The notes under the pieces are model-generated. The model worked only from the letters and a program-made list of their open reading frames with translations, was not told where the DNA came from and ran no database searches. DNA of 64,000 nt. Origin: UBA4312 sp040266995. GTDB taxonomy: Bacteria > Bacillota_I > Bacilli_A > Erysipelotrichales > Erysipelotrichaceae. Position numbers and translations under genes: made by a program. The stretch covers positions 45,920 through 109,919 of the forward strand of contig JAWRHV010000001.1 of assembly GCA_040266995.1 (NCBI GenBank). The letters are read 5' to 3'. Positions 43,178 through 51,365 of this stretch are shown one piece after another. The number at the start of each line of letters is the position of its first letter. Within the stretch, counting starts at the first letter, position 1.

Positions 43178-43245
43178 AATTGAATCCTATCATATTCCAT
43201 GAAAAACTGTCAATTTTTGGGATTAAATCCCCATTTTCCATATAA

Positions 43246-43272
43246 AAACATAGGATTTTTGGTCCTATGTTT
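43246..43272. terminator. Terminator of the thioesterase gene
   Basis: AAACATAGGA and TCCTATGTTT form a 10 bp stem; T-rich sequence follows on both strands. Confidence 0.75.
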
Positions 43273-43645
43273 CTATTTTTTCGGGATAAACGCGCGCCAG
43301 GAATTTTTCTTGATCAACGATAAACCGTGTATGCACTCCTTTGCCGATACACTTTGTTCCGTCATAAGCGCTTACCTCATATTCGATTTTACGACCCTTC
43401 ACAGAAAGAAGACGAGCTTGTATACGTATGTCCGCTCCCAGCGCACTCGGCGCGTCATGGCTGACATTCATTCGGATCCCTACACTGGTTTGTCCTTCGG
43501 GAAGATCCAGACACAGACAGGCAGCTTCCTCCATCCAGGCAATCATCTGTGGCGTTGCCAATACCGGCAGCGTGCCGCTTTTCATGGCACATGCCAGATT
43601 CTCTTTTTGTACCTTTCGAATAATCTCAATTGATTCTTGGTTCAT
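43265..43645 (-). CDS. Hotdog-fold thioesterase family protein (FlK-like)
   Basis: 126 residues. The hotdog pattern is TPQMIAWMEEAACLCLDL (central helix) followed by TSVGIRMNVSHDAPSALGAD, as in fluoroacetyl-CoA thioesterase-like proteins. The conserved Glu of the helix and His of NVSHDAP are present. The natural substrate is unknown. I moved the start to ATG 43645, with GGAGG 6 nt upstream. The gene is divergent from the structured RNA region that begins near 43685. Confidence 0.85.
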   Translation of the reverse strand: MNQESIEIIRKVQKENLACAMKSGTLPVLATPQMIAWMEEAACLCLDLPEGQTSVGIRMNVSHDAPSALGADIRIQARLLSVKGRKIEYEVSAYDGTKCIGKGVHTRFIVDQEKFLARVYPEKIET

Positions 43646-43669
43646 TGATTCCTCCATCTTTTTTGTTTA

Positions 43670-43678
43670 TGGTATACT
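43670..43678 (+). promoter_or_regulatory. Extended -10 promoter of the structured RNA
   Basis: TG-G-TATACT at 43670-43678 predicts a start at about 43685, which is the first base of the first RNA helix. No clear -35 box is needed for this promoter type. Confidence 0.55.
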
Positions 43679-43684
43679 ATTTCT

Positions 43685-44143
43685 GTCAGCTTTCCATCGC
43701 CTAGGCAAGTGGAATTGTAGCTGACACAAAGTGCAAATGTCTATTGTGTCATAACAACCTTCAAGACAGATTGCACCATCATTGATTTCAGTCCGTACTC
43801 TTAAAGTATAACGTCTGATTGAGTGAAACCTGTTTCAGGTCGTGTCTCACAGCCACTGCTGTCCAGGTGATACGGCAGACGGATCTATACCATAACCGTG
43901 AATTGCCGGGTGACACTGCCCATTGTACGTTTCACTATATAACAGTATAGAAAAGATTGAGAGATTATACAACGGGAGAAGCTCTCGTTTAGGTAGAATC
44001 GCTTTCGTATGGATACGATACGAGATGTGTTCTTTTGAGCAGTTCCGGAATGATGCATAGATTGGCAAAGCATCGTAGAAGAGTATTGCGTTAAACAAGG
44101 CAAGAAAGGAGAAAGTGGCTCCTTCCCTCTAAAAAGAGCGGGA
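43685..44143 (+). ncRNA. Candidate structured RNA or long regulatory leader, unknown class
   Basis: About 460 nt with no credible protein gene and many stems. GTCAGCT pairs with AGCTGAC (43685-43691, 43719-43725) around inner TTCCA/TGGAA with a CCTAGG loop. GTGCAA+TGTCT pairs with AGACA+TTGCAC (43731-43742, 43764-43776). TCAG..TACT pairs with AGTA..CTGA (43788-43818). GTGAAAC pairs with GTTTCAC over a long range (43823-43829, 43929-43935). AACGGGAG pairs with CTCTCGTT (43971-43989), TCGTAT with ATACGA, and GATGC with GCATC. At the end TTCCC/GGGAA (44123-44144) covers the start codon. It is not tmRNA, RNase P, SRP or 6S RNA by the motifs I could check. Confidence 0.5.
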
Positions 44144-45217
44144 ATGTCGCTAAGTTTATTTATGAATAACGTTAAATCACAAGATGCGATCTTATTTCGC
44201 AAGTCAAAACGCCGTGTAATTACACGGACTATATTTACTTATTTATTTCTGGTAGCCTACTGTATCGCTGTCTACCTGGCTATGAATCATCCCTTTCTGA
44301 TTGTCAGCAGTGGCAGCTTTTCTGTCTTATTGATGGGAATGATCGTTTTACAGCTGGGAATCTTCGCCGTGCTGATGATGATGATCACCACCGGTTCTAA
44401 GTTTTACCGTTTTCTGTACTGGATCGCCCTGCTGGGATCGGCGGCATGCCTGTATGTGCCCGTACGTTCCGCCATGGATGACCCAGGCCATTTACTATCC
44501 TTTATTGTGTTAGGCCTGGCCATGCTGGTCAAGCTATATGTATTGTATGAATATGGAATCTATCTGCACAAGAATCCAAGCGCCAAGGTCTTATTCGATC
44601 ATATCGTCGAGGTGGATGAGGAAGGCGAATACGAAGATGTCCATTTCCGCAAAGACATGGAAGAGGCTCGTCGCAAAGCCAACCCGAAACCTTCCATCCT
44701 TCCCAACAGCAACCTGGCCTATGAACCAGAGAGCCAAGAAGAGATCATGGATGTGTTTGAAGAGCGATGGTCCTACCAGAAAGTGGCTAAACGCCTGGGA
44801 TTGTGCATTTATGGAAGCATGATGGTCTTTCCGATCGTCATTCAGGTTTTCAACAGTTTATTTGCCAGTTTTGACTTTGAACACGTGTTTGCGATACGCG
44901 ACATGTTCATCGCCTGTATGGTTTCCGCTCTGGTCTGGACCCTGGCTGTCTTCTTTCTTTATTACAACAACCCAAAATCAAAGATGGTTGTCTACGGCTG
45001 TATAGCCAGTGAAGTTGTACGTATTGCGGTATATCTGCCTGTCTTTATCGGTTACATTCGTTCCGATGATATTTCGTATCCGCTCCGGGCCTATATCTTC
45101 TTTATCATCCTGGATCTGCTTCGATACTTCCTGATCTACTTCAATATCAAACCGATCTTCCAGCTCGAACCGCCACTGGAAGAAAATACGGAGGAACAGG
45201 AAGACGAATATCTATAA
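44144..45217 (+). CDS. Polytopic membrane protein of unknown function
   Basis: 357 residues, not recognised. Four helices lie in residues about 25-145 and four more in about 225-340, joined by a charged cytosolic stretch with VDEEGEYEDVHFRKDMEEAR. The C-terminus is acidic (EENTEEQEDEYL). The start codon sits in a hairpin at the end of the long structured leader and the GGGA ribosome site is weak, so translation is probably controlled. ATG 44162 is an alternative without a ribosome site. It stands as a single gene ending in a terminator. Confidence 0.8.
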   Translation: MSLSLFMNNVKSQDAILFRKSKRRVITRTIFTYLFLVAYCIAVYLAMNHPFLIVSSGSFSVLLMGMIVLQLGIFAVLMMMITTGSKFYRFLYWIALLGSAACLYVPVRSAMDDPGHLLSFIVLGLAMLVKLYVLYEYGIYLHKNPSAKVLFDHIVEVDEEGEYEDVHFRKDMEEARRKANPKPSILPNSNLAYEPESQEEIMDVFEERWSYQKVAKRLGLCIYGSMMVFPIVIQVFNSLFASFDFEHVFAIRDMFIACMVSALVWTLAVFFLYYNNPKSKMVVYGCIASEVVRIAVYLPVFIGYIRSDDISYPLRAYIFFIILDLLRYFLIYFNIKPIFQLEPPLEENTEEQEDEYL

Positions 45218-45219
45218 TA

Positions 45220-45249
45220 AAAGGGTATCTTACAAATACCCTTTTTATA
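45220..45249. terminator. Bidirectional terminator
   Basis: AAAGGGTAT and ATACCCTTT pair around seven bases between convergent genes; T-rich on both strands. Confidence 0.8.
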
Positions 45250-46810
45250 ACATAGGTGCAATCAAACGGCCCACACGTCCGACAAACCGATGAAACAGGC
45301 CTAAGTTGTTTACATCTTCCATCGTTACCGGATGACACATTTCCAACGTGCTTTCAAAATCTTTTTCAATATCCTCAATACATTTTGTCTTATACATATA
45401 GGTCGCACATTCAAAATGATGATACAAGCTGCGATAATCGAGGTTGATCGTGCCGACGATGGCTTTACAGTCATCGGACACAAATACCTTGGCATGAACA
45501 AATCCCGGTGTATACAAATAAATCTGTACGCCGGCTTCCATCAACGTTCGGAAGTATGTGCGCGCTATATCAAAAACCATCTTTTTATCCGGGATGCCCG
45601 GAAGGATAAGTTTTACATCGATCCCTTTTAATGCCGTCGATTTTAATGCCGCAATCATTTCATCATCTAAAACCAGATATGGAGACATGATATGCACATA
45701 GCTGTGGGCCTGGTATAAAATGTCCATATATACAGTTTCTCCGACTTTATATTCGTCAAATGGATTGTCTCCATATGGAAGTACATAACCCGTTTCCCTA
45801 GTATGGATAACAGGCCTTTGTATGTACGGATCTATCACAGGATCCTGCTCGGTCAGATTCCACATTTCCAGGAACATCAATGTAAAGCTGCGTACAGCCG
45901 GTCCTTCCAGTCGAAGGGCCGTATCTTTCCAATGACCATATTTTTCATACGCATTGATATATTCATCGGCTAAATTAACACCGCCGTTGTACGCGATCTT
46001 TCCATCAATGACCAGGATCTTGCGATGGTCGCGATAATTATAATAGGTGGACACCACAGGAGTTAATGGTGAAAACATTTTACATTGAATCCCTAATGCT
46101 TGCAGACGTTGCGGATAATTATGAGGAAGTGTGCTCAGTTCGCATGTCCCATCGTACATCACACGAACTTCTACGCCTTCTTTGGCTTTCTGTGCCAGGA
46201 TGTTCAGGATCTTTCCCCACATCAGACCTTCCTGGATAATAAAGTATTCCATAAAGATAAAGTGTTCTGCTTTTTTCAGATCCTCCAGCAACGCTTTCCA
46301 CTTGTACTCCCCTAAAGAATAGAAGCTGACATCTGTATTGCGATATACCGGAAAATTACCGGTTGACGCAACATATCTGGCCGTCCCCGCAATTTGGGGT
46401 GCCTCTTTTTCGAGATCAGAAAGATCCCATGAATCTTCCCGCAATACCTCCCGAAGCTCGGTAGTCTGTCTGCTTAACATCTTTTTAATTTTACGTGAAC
46501 CGATATCTAACCGTGTATATAAGTAAAATAAAGCCCCCAGCACCGGGATGGCACTGATAACCAGAGCCCAGGTGATCTTCCCGGTCGAATCCATATCACT
46601 GTTGATCAGACCGACTAAGATAACAAGGTCAAAAACCAATGCGCCGGCCGCAATTCCCGACAGCCATTCGGCAAACCACTTCATCGCGATCAGCAGCAGC
46701 AGGATCCCGATTCCAAACAATACCAGGATGATACCGGTCCAGCTGAAAATAACACTTCCCAATTTAAAGTCTTTTTTTAATAAGCGTAACTCTTCGGCCT
46801 TTTTTTCCAT
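45245..46810 (-). CDS. cls: Cardiolipin synthase
   Basis: Joins two phosphatidylglycerol molecules into cardiolipin and glycerol at the inner membrane. Two N-terminal helices (about 18-45 and 52-75) are followed by a third short one. The two phospholipase D HKD motifs are YRDHRKILVIDGKIAYNGGV and VHAKVFVSDDCKAIVGTINL. At 521 residues it is slightly longer than the usual 480-510. GGAGG lies 6 nt before the ATG. Single gene. Confidence 0.94.
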   Translation of the reverse strand: MEKKAEELRLLKKDFKLGSVIFSWTGIILVLFGIGILLLLIAMKWFAEWLSGIAAGALVFDLVILVGLINSDMDSTGKITWALVISAIPVLGALFYLYTRLDIGSRKIKKMLSRQTTELREVLREDSWDLSDLEKEAPQIAGTARYVASTGNFPVYRNTDVSFYSLGEYKWKALLEDLKKAEHFIFMEYFIIQEGLMWGKILNILAQKAKEGVEVRVMYDGTCELSTLPHNYPQRLQALGIQCKMFSPLTPVVSTYYNYRDHRKILVIDGKIAYNGGVNLADEYINAYEKYGHWKDTALRLEGPAVRSFTLMFLEMWNLTEQDPVIDPYIQRPVIHTRETGYVLPYGDNPFDEYKVGETVYMDILYQAHSYVHIMSPYLVLDDEMIAALKSTALKGIDVKLILPGIPDKKMVFDIARTYFRTLMEAGVQIYLYTPGFVHAKVFVSDDCKAIVGTINLDYRSLYHHFECATYMYKTKCIEDIEKDFESTLEMCHPVTMEDVNNLGLFHRFVGRVGRLIAPML

Positions 46811-46838
46811 AGGATACCTCCAAACTCATTATATCATC

Positions 46839-46862
46839 AAAAAAGCCATGAATTTCATGGCT
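46839..46862 (-). terminator. Terminator of the metallopeptidase gene
   Basis: AGCCATG and CATGGCT pair, extended by AA/TT; six T follow on the minus strand. Confidence 0.8.
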
Positions 46863-47805
46863 GTTCTGCGTAATAAGGTCCAAATAAAGAATCGAAATAA
46901 TTGTAGACATCCGGATTGGCATAATACAATGCATAGGGATCCAAAATATATAATGAACCTGCTTCCGCAAAGAATTCGTACTGGCTGGTGGAGCCGTATT
47001 CGCTCACAGAATCCGGAGCGGCTTGATATAACCGCATAAATTCATCCGAATTCGAACAACCGCTTGGATCCACAAACAAATCCCCTTTGGAAAAATCATA
47101 GATATGACATAATTCATGGGATACCGTATGCAGATAATCCTTCTCAATCTGCGGATCGGTGATAATGCGAATATAGACTGACATATCCGAGGAATACGAA
47201 AATGCGGCTGTATTCTCCAGGTTGGCAACCTTTAGCTGTTTGCCGGTCTGCAGATAATGGGTATCATCCATAATGTAGATCTTGGCACAGTTTTCCAACA
47301 AAAACTCCGGCATCGCTGCTACAGCTTGTTTGATCTGCTCTACATCGTACGGGTATTCCTGGTCCGACTGTACTTCGATAGCCGGCAATCCATTGACCTG
47401 TTGCGAATATACCTGTTCATCATGTTCGGTGCTGTATTGATACATTTTCGCCTTCTGTACCACCATGACCGAAGGCATGACCACCTGTCCCAGGTGAACG
47501 ATCAGGACACCGACACAAGCCAGTAAGGAAACCCCGCGGATCATGCCGGCCCACTTTTTGCGAAAGGATAGAGATCCCAGAAAATGAATACCGGTCAAAC
47601 AGGCAGCCAGGCAATGGATATAGGATGCAGACAGAATCTTTTTTAACAGCGTCATCGATTCCATCACACCCTGGTCATGTAAAACCCCCTGCCCGAAAAA
47701 AGCAGCCAGCACAGACCCGTTCATGAGCCAGGAACTGCCCCATAACATCAGAATATCTATGATCACAAAAAACAAAACTGCACGAAGGATTTGAGAAACC
47801 TTCAT
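46855..47805 (-). CDS. Membrane-anchored putative zinc metallopeptidase
   Basis: 316 residues. Three N-terminal helices (about 8-28, 58-80 and 88-112) anchor an extracellular domain. The zinc motif is HELCH at residues 230-234 in HTVSHELCHIYD. About 45 residues later SQYEFFAEAGSLYILDP supplies a glutamate in the way seen in anthrax lethal-factor-like and related secreted metallopeptidases. Tyr-rich segments surround it. The family assignment is by motif only. It starts 15 nt after aconitase ends, with GAGG upstream, so it may be co-transcribed. Confidence 0.75.
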   Translation of the reverse strand: MKVSQILRAVLFFVIIDILMLWGSSWLMNGSVLAAFFGQGVLHDQGVMESMTLLKKILSASYIHCLAACLTGIHFLGSLSFRKKWAGMIRGVSLLACVGVLIVHLGQVVMPSVMVVQKAKMYQYSTEHDEQVYSQQVNGLPAIEVQSDQEYPYDVEQIKQAVAAMPEFLLENCAKIYIMDDTHYLQTGKQLKVANLENTAAFSYSSDMSVYIRIITDPQIEKDYLHTVSHELCHIYDFSKGDLFVDPSGCSNSDEFMRLYQAAPDSVSEYGSTSQYEFFAEAGSLYILDPYALYYANPDVYNYFDSLFGPYYAEQP

Positions 47806-47820
47806 AGAACCTCACTTTCC

Positions 47821-49740
47821 CTAGGACTGATGGTTACGAATATAGTTCAAGGCACCGCCTTCCATAATAATATCCAGATCATCATCCGTACACTGACATT
47901 CGATCGGAATGGAAATATTGCGTTCCTTGTCCTCCAACACTGTCTGTTTATTCCGGTAGAGATCCGGTATATGGCGGATCATACAAGTATCCATTTCCTC
48001 CAGCTTGTCATAATCGTTTTCATTGACAAAGGTAAAAGGCAAAATACCGAAGTTTACCAGGTTGGCCAGATGGATACGGGCAAAGCTTTTTGCGACCACG
48101 GCCTTAATGCCCAGATACATCGGTGCCAAAGCTGCATGTTCACGGCTGGATCCTTGTCCGTAGTTTTCCCCGGCAACGATAATACCGCCACCGTTTTCCT
48201 TACAGATCTGGTCAAAATGCTCTTTATTATTCATAAACACAAAAGTCGATAATTTTTCAATATTGGAACGATACGGCAAAACTTTACTGCCGGCCGGCGC
48301 AATATGATCCGTTGTGATATTGTCCGGCAATTTAATCACGATTTTCTTTTCGATGGATTCCGTCATCGCCGCATTCTGTGGAAGCGGTTTTATGTTCGGT
48401 CCACGCAGGATCTCTACACTGTCCGGATCCTTGCTCGGAGCCAAGATCATGGAATCATCGATAATCAACGGTTCCGTTTCAAAGGCGTCCTCATAATCCA
48501 TGGTAGATGGATCGGTGAAAACACCGGTGATTGCCGAAGCCGCCGCTGTTTCCGGAGAAACCAGATAAACCCCGGCACTTAACGTTCCGGAACGCCCATA
48601 GAAATTTCGGTTAAACGTACGCAGGGAGACGGCATTGCTGCGAGGAGACTGCCCCATACCGATACAAGGACCGCATGTACATTCCAGGATACGGGCACCG
48701 GCCTCTACAAAGACAGCTAAAGCACCGGTCTGCATCAGTTTCAGCAAAACCTGCCGGGAACCCGGACTGATGACCAAAGAGACATCCGGATGTACTTTTT
48801 TCCCTTTTAAAAGATTGGCAGCCTTCATCATATCCTCATAACCGGAATTTGTGCAGGAACCGATGGCAACCTGATCCACCTTTGTTCCCTGCAGCTGGGC
48901 AATGGTTTTCACGGCATCCGGGGAATTCGGACAGGCCGCCATCGCCTGCAGCGATGAAAGATCAATTTCTACTCTGCCATCATAGCCAGCGCCTTCATCC
49001 GCTGCCAACGGCTGATAATCCTGTTGGCGATCCTGCTGTTTCAGGAACGCTTCGGTAATCTCATCACTTGGGAAAACCGATGTCGTTGCGCCCAGTTCCG
49101 CGCCCATGTTTGTGATGGTCGCTCTTTGATATACAGATAACGTCTTTACACCGGGGCCGGTATATTCAAATACTTTTCCTACACCACCCTTGACACTCAA
49201 CTGACGAAGAAGCTCCAAGATAATATCCTTACTGGAAACACCATGTTTTAAAGAGCCGGTCAGATAGACCTCAATGACCTGCGGCATGGCCAGACGGTAA
49301 GGGATACCGGCCATAGCCTTGGCTACATCCAATCCCCCGGCCCCAATAGCAATACAGCCCATCGCCGAACTGGTTGGTGTATGTGAATCGGAACCTATCA
49401 AGGTTTTTCCCGGTGTCGCAAAACGCTCCAGGTGTACCTGGTGGCAGATGCCGTTGCCCGGTTTGGAAAAATAAATGCCGTGTTTGGCTGCAACGGTCTG
49501 CAGATAGGCATGGTCATCGGCATTCATATACCCGCTTTGTAATGTATTGTGGTCAACATAGCTGACGGATAAATCGGTTTTTACTCGATCGATCCCCATG
49601 GCTTCAAACTGCATGTATGCCATTGTTCCCGTCGCATCCTGCGTCAAGGTCTGATCCATGCGGATCTCAATCGGACTTCCCGGTATCATTTCCCCGCTAA
49701 TTAAATGATCTTTAATAATCTTTTGTGTTAAATTCATCAT
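47821..49740 (-). CDS. acnA: Aconitate hydratase
   Basis: Converts citrate to isocitrate; iron-sulfur protein of about 640 residues, in the mitochondrial-type/short class. Cluster ligands are in AIGSCTNSGYEDM and CTCGPCIGMGQSPRS (three cysteines in total). GSDSHTPTSSAMGCIAIGAGG is the substrate loop, and the swivel domain has GENYGQGSSREHAALAP. The start is 49740 or 49737; GAGG is 9 nt before the first. It is divergent from citrate synthase, 92 nt apart, and the two supply the oxidative branch towards glutamate. Isocitrate dehydrogenase is not in the window. Confidence 0.94.
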   Translation of the reverse strand: MMNLTQKIIKDHLISGEMIPGSPIEIRMDQTLTQDATGTMAYMQFEAMGIDRVKTDLSVSYVDHNTLQSGYMNADDHAYLQTVAAKHGIYFSKPGNGICHQVHLERFATPGKTLIGSDSHTPTSSAMGCIAIGAGGLDVAKAMAGIPYRLAMPQVIEVYLTGSLKHGVSSKDIILELLRQLSVKGGVGKVFEYTGPGVKTLSVYQRATITNMGAELGATTSVFPSDEITEAFLKQQDRQQDYQPLAADEGAGYDGRVEIDLSSLQAMAACPNSPDAVKTIAQLQGTKVDQVAIGSCTNSGYEDMMKAANLLKGKKVHPDVSLVISPGSRQVLLKLMQTGALAVFVEAGARILECTCGPCIGMGQSPRSNAVSLRTFNRNFYGRSGTLSAGVYLVSPETAAASAITGVFTDPSTMDYEDAFETEPLIIDDSMILAPSKDPDSVEILRGPNIKPLPQNAAMTESIEKKIVIKLPDNITTDHIAPAGSKVLPYRSNIEKLSTFVFMNNKEHFDQICKENGGGIIVAGENYGQGSSREHAALAPMYLGIKAVVAKSFARIHLANLVNFGILPFTFVNENDYDKLEEMDTCMIRHIPDLYRNKQTVLEDKERNISIPIECQCTDDDLDIIMEGGALNYIRNHQS

Positions 49741-49764
49741 CCTACTCATCCTCACTTGCTCATA

Positions 49765-49808
49765 ATTATAGCAAAGATTTACTCTTTTATGAAATAATCT
49801 GTTATAAT
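49765..49808. promoter_or_regulatory. Divergent promoter region of aconitase and citrate synthase
   Basis: TATAAT on the plus strand (49803-49808) with TTTACT 19 nt before it. TATAAT on the minus strand (49770-49765) with TTTCAT 18 nt before it. The two overlap face to face. Confidence 0.5.
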
Positions 49809-49832
49809 GTAACAATCAAAAAAGGAGGTTCT

Positions 49833-51077
49833 ATGAAAGCACTCAAAAAAATCTATGATGATAACAAGGATTCTCTCGTCATTGATCCTTCCCTATATGC
49901 CAGATACAATGTCAAACAAGGTCTGCGTAATGAAAACGGAACGGGTGTAAAAGTCGGACTGACAAGAATCTGTGACGTCGTCGGGTACCAGATGGTACAC
50001 GGGCAGAAAGTCAATAAAGAAGGAAAACTGATCTTTCGTAACCAAAGTATCCAGGATCTTGTCAATCTGCCCAACGCGTATGAACAGACAGCCTATCTTT
50101 TGATTTTCGGTAAGCTTCCAAGTGAACTCGAACTTCTGATCTTTCATGATACGCTGACACACATCAGCCGTACCGACCTGATCGATGAGACCTATCAGAC
50201 AAAAAACATCTTAAACGCTTTACAAATCGAAGTCTTGAAACTGTACGGCACCGATCCGAATCCGGATACGGATTCTCTGGAAAGCCGTATGATCCGTGGT
50301 ATTACCGTTTTGGCCAGTATGCCGCTGTTCGTGTTCTCCAACTATCACCATATGAAGATCACACAATATCCTTATCCGGATAAAAGCTTCGCCGAAAACA
50401 TACTATGTCTGCATCGACAAAGCAATAAAGTGACAAAGCAGGAAGTAGATACGTTAAATGCTTTGTTGGTGCTGCATGCGGATCATGGTGGTGGTAATAA
50501 CTCAACCTTTGCCAACGTTGTGATTTCCAGTACAGGAACCGATATATATTCTTGTATCAGTGCTTCCATCGGCTCTTTAAAAGGCCCTCGTCACGGTGGT
50601 GCCAACGCCAAGGTATTTGAACAATTCCAATATATCTTTGAGCACGAAGGTGTCACCACCGATCCCGATAAGCTCTATCAGATTGCGGTGCGTCTTTTGA
50701 ATAAAGATTATTATGATCACAGCGGTCTGATCTATGGAGTTGGTCACGCGGTTTATACATTAAGCGATCCTAGAGCCGTAGCTATTAAGGAAGCCAGCCG
50801 CAAACTGGCCATTGAAAAGGGACGTTTGGAGGAATTCGAATGTCTGGAAGCGTTTGAAAAAGCCGCTTTGCGGGCTATGAAGGATATCAAAGGCATTGAA
50901 ACTTGTGTCAATGTAGACTTCTATTCCGGCTTTACCTATTCCATGCTGGGCTTTGATTCCACCTTATTTACCCCTCTGTTCTGCATGGCACGCTGTGCCG
51001 GCTGGGTTGCCCATCATCTGGAGAATCGTCAAAACAACCGTAAGCTGATCCGTCCAAGCAATGTGTATATAGGATAA
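49833..51077 (+). CDS. gltA: Citrate synthase
   Basis: Condenses oxaloacetate and acetyl-CoA. With start ATG 49833 (AAAGGAGG 6 nt upstream) it has 414 residues. Active-site regions are LLVLHADHGGGNNSTF, GSLKGPRHGGANAKV, and GVGHAVYTLSDPRA. The usual Asp is in NVDFYSGF near the C-terminus. The two-His plus Asp pattern is complete. It belongs to the citrate synthase group common in Clostridia and Erysipelotrichia with a long N-terminal helix region. An upstream in-frame extension to 49725 overlaps the promoter and is not used. Confidence 0.94.
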   Translation: MKALKKIYDDNKDSLVIDPSLYARYNVKQGLRNENGTGVKVGLTRICDVVGYQMVHGQKVNKEGKLIFRNQSIQDLVNLPNAYEQTAYLLIFGKLPSELELLIFHDTLTHISRTDLIDETYQTKNILNALQIEVLKLYGTDPNPDTDSLESRMIRGITVLASMPLFVFSNYHHMKITQYPYPDKSFAENILCLHRQSNKVTKQEVDTLNALLVLHADHGGGNNSTFANVVISSTGTDIYSCISASIGSLKGPRHGGANAKVFEQFQYIFEHEGVTTDPDKLYQIAVRLLNKDYYDHSGLIYGVGHAVYTLSDPRAVAIKEASRKLAIEKGRLEEFECLEAFEKAALRAMKDIKGIETCVNVDFYSGFTYSMLGFDSTLFTPLFCMARCAGWVAHHLENRQNNRKLIRPSNVYIG

Positions 51078-51104
51078 AAGAGAAGGCAATCGCCTTCTCT
51101 TTCT
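51078..51104. terminator. Terminator between citrate synthase and a small gene
   Basis: AAGAGAAGGC and GCCTTCTCTT form a 10 bp stem with a four-base loop; TTCTTAA follows on the plus strand. Confidence 0.75.
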
Positions 51105-51349
51105 TAATAATCTGCACTGTCTAACATAATTTCACGATTTTTTGTCGTCAGGATATAAGTGCCATCCTTTGGATATTCCTCATCTTTCGAATCCGAAATA
51201 ATTTCCAATTCACACGGATAGCCCATCCCTTCCAATGTATCCAGCAGCTTTTCTTTTCCTAATTTCTTTGTAATCGCTCTTCCACAGGCGCAGTTCCCGT
51301 ACTGATCCAGGCACTGCAGGATCCACTCTGGAATCGATATTTTTGTCAT
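51104..51349 (-). CDS. Small hypothetical protein
   Basis: 81 residues, not recognised. It begins TKISIPEWILQCLDQYGNCACGRAI, has a CxC pair, and ends with a beta-rich acidic part (YPKDGTYILTTKNREIMLDS). GGAGG lies 6 nt before ATG 51349; the upstream in-frame start at 51376 would overlap the neighbouring gene. It follows the lysine-tailed gene on the same strand with 16 nt between and is probably co-transcribed. Confidence 0.65.
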   Translation of the reverse strand: MTKISIPEWILQCLDQYGNCACGRAITKKLGKEKLLDTLEGMGYPCELEIISDSKDEEYPKDGTYILTTKNREIMLDSADY

Positions 51350-51365
51350 AGCTTTCCTCCAAGTA

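Noticed and set aside
43848..43880. Cobalamin riboswitch (GCCACTG followed by CAGG..GGCAG)
   Set aside because: The two fragments resemble B12-box pieces, but they are too close together and the conserved upstream GGGAA/GGTGAAA parts are missing.
43847..44202. Minus-strand open frames of 83 and 105 residues
   Set aside because: They cross the stems of the structured region and the start of the membrane-protein gene, have no ribosome site and no protein-like motif.
49765..49808. Rex box in the aconitase-citrate synthase intergenic region
   Set aside because: TTATGAAATAAT resembles one half of a Rex box, but the second arm does not match.
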